From the NCBI GenBank assembly GCA_964415045.1, contig CAYPZL010000018.1, positions 1-44,993 of the forward strand: DNA of 44,993 bases, in the 5' to 3' direction. How positions within the stretch are numbered: position 1 is the stretch's first letter; the number at the start of each line of letters is the position of its first letter. Below, piece by piece: positions 40,843 to 44,993 of this stretch. A program made the translations under genes and the position numbers. Under the pieces are notes generated by a model. The model did no database searches. It saw only the letters and a program-made list of their open reading frames with translations, and was not told the origin of the DNA. Source of the DNA: CAYPZL01 sp964415045. Its GTDB lineage: Bacteria > Planctomycetota > Phycisphaerae > Sedimentisphaerales > Anaerobacaceae.

Positions 40843-43551
40843 ATGATCCAACTTAGAGAACTAAGAAAGAAAATGAGCAAGAACAGGGGTCGGCCTGCAG
40901 CTTCGGACGGGACGGCGCGGGTCAACCCCGCCGGCTATCTGGAGCGGGGCTGGGTCATCGCCAACCACAAGCTGGTGTCCTTTCACGCCGCCTTCATTTC
41001 CTCGGTGCTGAATCTGCCGGCCGCGCATCTGAAGGAGGTCGTCGAGACCGGAGCGAATCCCAAGTTCGAAGTCCTCAAGTTCATGTTCCTTAGCTGGGAA
41101 ACGGTGATCTCGCTCATCATCCTCTACCTGTCCTGGCACATCGCCATCGCCATCCACGAGATGGGACACTTCCTGACCGCCGTCAAGCTCACGGCGCTCA
41201 ATCAGGACTCCCAGGAGAAGGCCGAGGCCGAGATGCAGGGCAACAGGCTCACCTGGTACGCCCGAATGTTCCTGCTGATTCCGTGGGGTAAGTTCTACGG
41301 CGTCAAGAAGGACGAGGGCAACTACGCTCCGGATGCCCCATACAACCTGGCGGTATCGGCGGCCGCTCCCGTGTGGAGCCAGTGGCTGGCCACGATCTTC
41401 CTGCCGGCCGCCGGCATCCTGATCGCGTTGGGCCTGCTCACGCACAGCGAGATTCTGATCTACATCGGCCGCTTTTTCCTGGCCCCCGGCTGTGTCGGGC
41501 TGCTGGACCGCTTCGAAGCCGACCGGGGCAAGCTCAAAGAGTTCCGCACCCGTGAGGCCCTGGCCGCCGAACAGGCCGCTCGGGCCGCCGCCAAGGCTAC
41601 CGGCGAGGATTGGTTCAGCAAGGTCGCTGAGGTCAAGGCGAGACTGCTGTCCAGCCGCATGATCGAAGTGCAACTCGACGACGGCAGCAAGGTTTGTGCT
41701 CCCTGGCAGTATCGCAACTGCGCCATGGGGGGACGTCACACCGAGAAGGAATATCCCGAAAGTAACATCAGCATGCAGGAAGGGATGTTCATGCCGCTTT
41801 CGGCAAAGACCTACGAAGAGGCGCAGGAAATGACGGTCAACCTGCAAGGCCGTCTCAAAGAGATCATTGAGTCGGCTCCGGGCGCCAAGGTCATGGGTAT
41901 CGGTCTCGAAGGCGGCCTGGCTCCGTATATCGACAAGGAAGCCACTGACAGGGTCCCCGAGCAGCGTATGTGGCGCATGATGAAGCAGGCCATTCTGGAC
42001 TGCGAATACGTCCCCGGCGTGGACGTGGCCATCGCGCTGGACCCGGCCGCCTCGGAGCTGGAAAACGCTTACCGGGAAGAGACCGGGCAGAAAGACGCCA
42101 CCGGCATGTACCGCTTCTGGCGCGACAAGAGCAAAGTCGATATGAGCCGCGACGACGTGCTCAAACTCTACGAAGAGGCCATGCGCGACGGTGTGCCGAT
42201 CCTGTCGATCGAGGACGGCTTCGGCGAGCTCGACCATGCCGGCTGGAACCTCATCATGGACAAGCTCGGCGACAAGATCTTCGTCGTCGGCGACGACCTC
42301 GTGACCACCAAGGACACCAACATCGAGAAGTGTGCCAAGAACGGCGAGATCAACGCCACGCTGATCAAGGCCAACCAGATCGGGACGCTGTCCGAGACCG
42401 TGCTGGCCATGCTGGCTTCGCTGGCCTACGACGCGGAGTTGATCGTCTCGCACCGTTCGAAATCGCCGAACGATCCGTTCGAGGCCGAGATTTCCACGGC
42501 CATGAACGCCTTTGGCCTCAAGGCCGGCGGCGGCGCCAACACCGAGCGTCTCCAGAAATACGGGCGCGTGCTCGAGATCCTCACGATTGCAGAAAAGAGC
42601 AAGCGGCAGATGAGCGACGCCGAGCGCAAGGAAGTCGAGAAGAACCTCCAGGAAATCGCCGCCGTGCTCACCGGAAAGAAGGATGTGAGCGTCGCCAAGG
42701 ATGCCGCCGATATCGATATCGCCGCCCTCGTGATAAGGATGCTGGCGATCGAGGCCATCACGGGCAACGAGGAGCCGACCAACGCCGGTATCCCCACCGC
42801 CGCGGCCACTCTCTTCCTCGGCAAGTCCGGCACGATTCGCTTCAAGGGCTCGACCCCGCTGGGCACGTCGGCCGGTGTGGACGAAGCCATTCACTTCGTC
42901 GACAGCATCATCATGCCGGGCGAGCTGACCAAGAAGTACCCGGACATGTTCACCGACGCCGGCGACGGCACCTTCCGCTTCAAGAAGGGCCTCAGCTACG
43001 ACGAGGTCAAGGCCAAGGGCGACGACCTGCTCCAGAGATGGCGCAAGGCCCGCCGGTACGAGGGCAAGGGTTGTATGGAAGCCGTCAACAATCTCGAGCA
43101 GGTGCTTTCCAAGGCCTTCGTCGGGAAGAAGCTCAGCGATCTCGGCAGCCTGTTGAACGTCGATCAGATGCTTCTCAAGGCCGAGTGGGATCAGGCCGTT
43201 GCGATTGGCATGGCGGACGGCAACGCCGATGCCGACAAGAAAATCGCCGTGATGCAGCGCAAGGGCGTGCTCGGCATGAACGCGATCCTGTCGCTGTCGG
43301 TCGCCATGGGCCGGGCCGTCGCCGCTTCTCTGGGCAAGGAGATGTGGCAGCTCATCCGGGAAATCGCTACCGATGCCATGGCCAAGTTCATCGTGGAAAA
43401 CGGCAAGGGCAAGAAGGACGTCGAGAGCCTGGTCGCCATGGACTTCGACGAGTTGCAAAAGGTCTTCCGGGAGACCGCTCGGCAGGTGCGCAGCGACGGC
43501 AAGGACATCGCGCCGCTGCTGCGGGCTCAGTTGCCTGTATACCCGGTGTAA
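40843..43551 (+). CDS. Membrane M50-like metalloprotease fused to a circularly permuted enolase
   Basis: 902 residues in one frame from ATG 40843 (AAGGAGAAG upstream). Residues 84-222: three hydrophobic spans with HEMGH (105-109) at the end of the first and LLDRFEAD (Asp222 the probable third zinc ligand) after the third, the layout of site-2 proteases. Residues about 283-580: enolase catalytic barrel in canonical order: GGRH (His299), MQEGMFMPLSAKT (Glu313), GLEGG (Glu356), ALDPAASE (Asp400), SIEDG (Glu457), VGDDL (Asp484), LIKANQIGT (Lys509), SHRS (His537), LKAGG (Lys560). Residues about 630-850: enolase N-terminal capping domain, normally before the barrel: EAITGNEEP for ILDSRGNP, PLGTSAG for the PSGASTG loop, GKGCMEAVNN, and LGMNAILSLSVA. 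A charged linker (580-630) joins them. So 2-phosphoglycerate/phosphoenolpyruvate chemistry at a membrane is plausible. Function of the protease part, and of the fusion, unknown. Confidence 0.85.
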   Translation: MIQLRELRKKMSKNRGRPAASDGTARVNPAGYLERGWVIANHKLVSFHAAFISSVLNLPAAHLKEVVETGANPKFEVLKFMFLSWETVISLIILYLSWHIAIAIHEMGHFLTAVKLTALNQDSQEKAEAEMQGNRLTWYARMFLLIPWGKFYGVKKDEGNYAPDAPYNLAVSAAAPVWSQWLATIFLPAAGILIALGLLTHSEILIYIGRFFLAPGCVGLLDRFEADRGKLKEFRTREALAAEQAARAAAKATGEDWFSKVAEVKARLLSSRMIEVQLDDGSKVCAPWQYRNCAMGGRHTEKEYPESNISMQEGMFMPLSAKTYEEAQEMTVNLQGRLKEIIESAPGAKVMGIGLEGGLAPYIDKEATDRVPEQRMWRMMKQAILDCEYVPGVDVAIALDPAASELENAYREETGQKDATGMYRFWRDKSKVDMSRDDVLKLYEEAMRDGVPILSIEDGFGELDHAGWNLIMDKLGDKIFVVGDDLVTTKDTNIEKCAKNGEINATLIKANQIGTLSETVLAMLASLAYDAELIVSHRSKSPNDPFEAEISTAMNAFGLKAGGGANTERLQKYGRVLEILTIAEKSKRQMSDAERKEVEKNLQEIAAVLTGKKDVSVAKDAADIDIAALVIRMLAIEAITGNEEPTNAGIPTAAATLFLGKSGTIRFKGSTPLGTSAGVDEAIHFVDSIIMPGELTKKYPDMFTDAGDGTFRFKKGLSYDEVKAKGDDLLQRWRKARRYEGKGCMEAVNNLEQVLSKAFVGKKLSDLGSLLNVDQMLLKAEWDQAVAIGMADGNADADKKIAVMQRKGVLGMNAILSLSVAMGRAVAASLGKEMWQLIREIATDAMAKFIVENGKGKKDVESLVAMDFDELQKVFRETARQVRSDGKDIAPLLRAQLPVYPV

Positions 43552-43683
43552 CCGCCGGGCCGGCGTCCGCGTGCCGTTTCCGGAAACATTTGAGAGAAAC
43601 GGCCGCTGTTGCCGATATACCCAGGGTGTTCGGGTTCCCCGGCGGTAGCCGGGGCGGACGATAGGTTTGGTTGAATACAAGGC

Positions 43684-43731
43684 CGGCAGGTGTGAGCCTC
43701 TTCACAGTGTGAGGAGGTTTCACACCTGCCG
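43684..43731. terminator. Long hairpin downstream of the fusion gene
   Basis: A perfect 12-bp outer stem, CGGCAGGTGTGA (43684-43695) and TCACACCTGCCG (43720-43731), with further imperfect pairing inside. It is followed by GCAGTTTTG, a short T-run, and lies 130 nt after the fusion stop and 19 nt before the next ATG. It may be a terminator, or a leader structure controlling the following gene. Confidence 0.5.
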
Positions 43732-43749
43732 CAGTTTTGACTGCAAACC

Positions 43750-44229
43750 ATGCAAAGGCACGGTGTTTTCCACCTCTTTCTTTTTGTTGTGTTCTTCAGC
43801 GCCGGTGCCGTCGCGCTGGGAGCCGCCGTGCTCTGTGAAGACCTGATCGTGTACTGCCGCAACAAGCATCTTGTCGCGCAGGCCCAGTTGTCCCTCCAAC
43901 GGATCGAAGCGCTCAATGCCGACTACGACGCCCTTCTGGGGCAGTTGGAGGACGATCCCAACCTTCTCAAACGCATCGCGCCGGTAGCGCTGGGGACCGA
44001 ACCGGAAGATCCCAATGCAGTCTATCCAAAGGCCCGGGCCCGCGAGCTGGCTGTCGCGCGAAGGGCCCTGATCGAGCAGAGTGGCCTTGACACGTCCGAG
44101 CCCCCGTTACCGAAGTGGTTGCAGCGCTGCAGCGAGCCGCGCAATCGGCTGGGTCTGTTTCTGGCCGGAGCGGGGCTGGTGCTCGTCTCTCTCGTCTGTT
44201 TCACTCCCAAACCGGTGCCACAACGCTGA
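43750..44229 (+). CDS. Small membrane protein with a periplasmic or cytosolic helical middle
   Basis: 159 residues. First membrane segment about 7-30 (FHLFLFVVFFSAGAVALGAAVL), a charged, probably coiled-coil middle (KHLVAQAQLSLQRIEALNADYDALLGQLEDDPNLL), a DPNAVYPKARARELAVARRAL segment, and a second membrane segment about 132-151 (LGLFLAGAGLVLVSLVCF). Both ends face the same side. Resembles planctomycete conserved proteins of unknown function; no enzyme motif. It follows the fusion gene on the same strand but is separated from it by the hairpin. Confidence 0.65.
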   Translation: MQRHGVFHLFLFVVFFSAGAVALGAAVLCEDLIVYCRNKHLVAQAQLSLQRIEALNADYDALLGQLEDDPNLLKRIAPVALGTEPEDPNAVYPKARARELAVARRALIEQSGLDTSEPPLPKWLQRCSEPRNRLGLFLAGAGLVLVSLVCFTPKPVPQR

Positions 44230-44340
44230 CACCGCGCAACGCCGTCGCGTCTGCCCTCCATTTTCTCGGCACCGTTGTCTCGGTTTCCTGCTACGCCGCG
44301 ACCCGTCAGTGCGAATGGCCGGCGTGTGCGGGCTCCTCGC

Positions 44341-44517
44341 CTAAATCATGGATTTCTCGATGGTCGTGACGTGCTCGGCCATTACGTCAAGTCTCATCGG
44401 GTCGCCGTAGATCCCACAGGGAACCTCGCAGTGCGAGAATACGATGGACGAAGCGCCACCGAGCAACAGTCCGCCGGCCAGCAACACGATGCGTGCTTTC
44501 CTGTTCAGCCGCCGCAT
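44341..44517 (-). CDS. Truncated nickel superoxide dismutase: signal peptide plus Ni-hook
   Basis: 58 residues from ATG 44517 (AAAGGGA upstream). Residues 1-28 are a signal peptide (ARIVLLAGGLLLGGASSIVFS). Cleavage would expose His29 as the first residue of HCEVPCGIYGDP, which matches the NiSOD nickel hook H-C-x-x-P-C-G-x-Y (ligands His1, Cys2, Cys6). The sequence continues with MRLDVMAEHVTTIEKSM, the first helix of NiSOD, then stops; normal NiSOD continues for roughly 80 further residues of helical bundle. No remainder is found in any frame down to 44230. Either a 5' fragment of a deleted sodN, or an expressed short hook peptide. Reading and SD are intact. Confidence 0.75.
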   Translation of the reverse strand: MRRLNRKARIVLLAGGLLLGGASSIVFSHCEVPCGIYGDPMRLDVMAEHVTTIEKSMI

Positions 44518-44812
44518 GAATATTCCCTTTCCAATGCCCACAGAACCTTCTTGTGGCCCCGCGTGGCCGCCGCGCCCTTGGCTCGGCCAGGTGACGAAGG
44601 CAGGCAAACTTGTCGACATCGCCGCCGTGGGGGCCGCCGCGTCATCTGGTACGGCCAACATCGGCTCCGATTCGCCTCACTTCCGCGCCGAAGCCGCTTG
44701 CAGGCACAACCCGGGTCCCTGAGCCTCATCCGGTCGACGGCTCGTTCCGGCTGGGGCCGCCTCTGCCGCCGGCCCCCCGGCAACAAAATTCGCCCACCAG
44801 CCGCGAAAGAAC
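44518..44812. other. Intergenic region upstream of tRNA-Phe
   Basis: No gene supported. It contains the NiSOD fragment's Shine-Dalgarno at its left end; the open frames across it have no family features. The tRNA promoter lies at its right edge. Confidence 0.4.
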
Positions 44813-44840
44813 TTGCAATTACTCGCGCATCTGATACACT
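44813..44840 (+). promoter_or_regulatory. tRNA-Phe promoter
   Basis: TTGCAA (44813-44818), 16-bp spacer, TACACT (44835-44840), about 25 bp before the mature 5' end. Confidence 0.65.
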
Positions 44841-44865
44841 TACACACTATAGTGGTTTAAACAAC

Positions 44866-44938
<73 letters not shown>

Positions 44939-44993
44939 TGGGTGCTCGCTTAGTATGCTGTGACTCCGTGCCTCATTAGATAATTCCAGAACT

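Noticed and set aside
41650..42600. The enolase part as a decayed, non-catalytic domain
   Set aside because: Every expected catalytic and magnesium-binding residue can be placed, and the frame is intact over the full length.
40861..43680. A 939-codon open frame on the minus strand across the whole fusion gene
   Set aside because: It is a by-product of GC-rich third positions opposite a strongly conserved plus-strand gene; the translation is Val/Leu/Gly-rich with no domain.

Overview
The window is GC-rich bacterial chromosome with about 30 intact genes, one tRNA and several broken genes. The combination of Tat-exported Gfo/Idh/MocA oxidoreductase and sulfatase, a GH106-like glycoside hydrolase, a DUF11-repeat surface protein, split coaB/coaC, a leader-bearing Ni-superoxide-dismutase-type hook and small planctomycete-like membrane proteins suggests a Planctomycetota member, probably class Phycisphaerae. 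This is inference from gene content; no rRNA or other decisive marker is present.

Layout. 1-2.2 kb: a Schlafen AlbA-type regulator whose C-terminus is replaced by palindromic mobile-element-like DNA, then a HAD hydrolase and a bidirectional terminator. 2.3-8.0 kb: minus-strand exported proteins (beta-propeller plus four DUF11 repeats, an unknown exported protein, an LptC-like protein). 8.4-19.1 kb: a polysaccharide/glycoside catabolic neighbourhood (HEAT protein, Gfo/Idh/MocA oxidoreductase, conserved 158-aa protein, large glycosidase, UroD-family methyltransferase-like protein, cysteine-desulfidase-like protein, sulfatase), then a lipoprotein serpin. 20.6-22.9 kb: a decayed HAAS/HEAT/carboxypeptidase-regulatory gene under an intact PadR regulator, and an O6-alkylguanine-DNA alkyltransferase. 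23.4-33.8 kb: housekeeping genes, on plus pheA-tpiA-secG-yicC-gmk-rpoZ-coaC-coaB and on minus aldo/keto reductase-purB-unknown-pyrE-ald. 34-37.4 kb: a scarred accessory stretch with a small membrane protein, an MNT/HEPN pair whose HEPN gene is frameshifted by a 17-bp tandem duplication, an anchored exported protein and an IS256 remnant carrying a palindromic insertion. 37.8-45 kb: a YcgR/PilZ protein, psd-pssA for phosphatidylethanolamine synthesis, the large fusion described next, a small membrane protein, a truncated Ni-SOD hook gene and tRNA-Phe(GAA).

The most unusual object is the 902-residue gene at 40843-43551. It joins an N-terminal membrane domain with site-2-protease (M50) zinc-site features to a complete enolase whose two domains are in reversed order: catalytic barrel first, capping domain last. 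All the expected enolase active-site and magnesium residues can be located. It therefore reads as a circularly permuted, membrane-tethered enolase fused to a putative intramembrane metalloprotease, an architecture I do not recognise from any described family.
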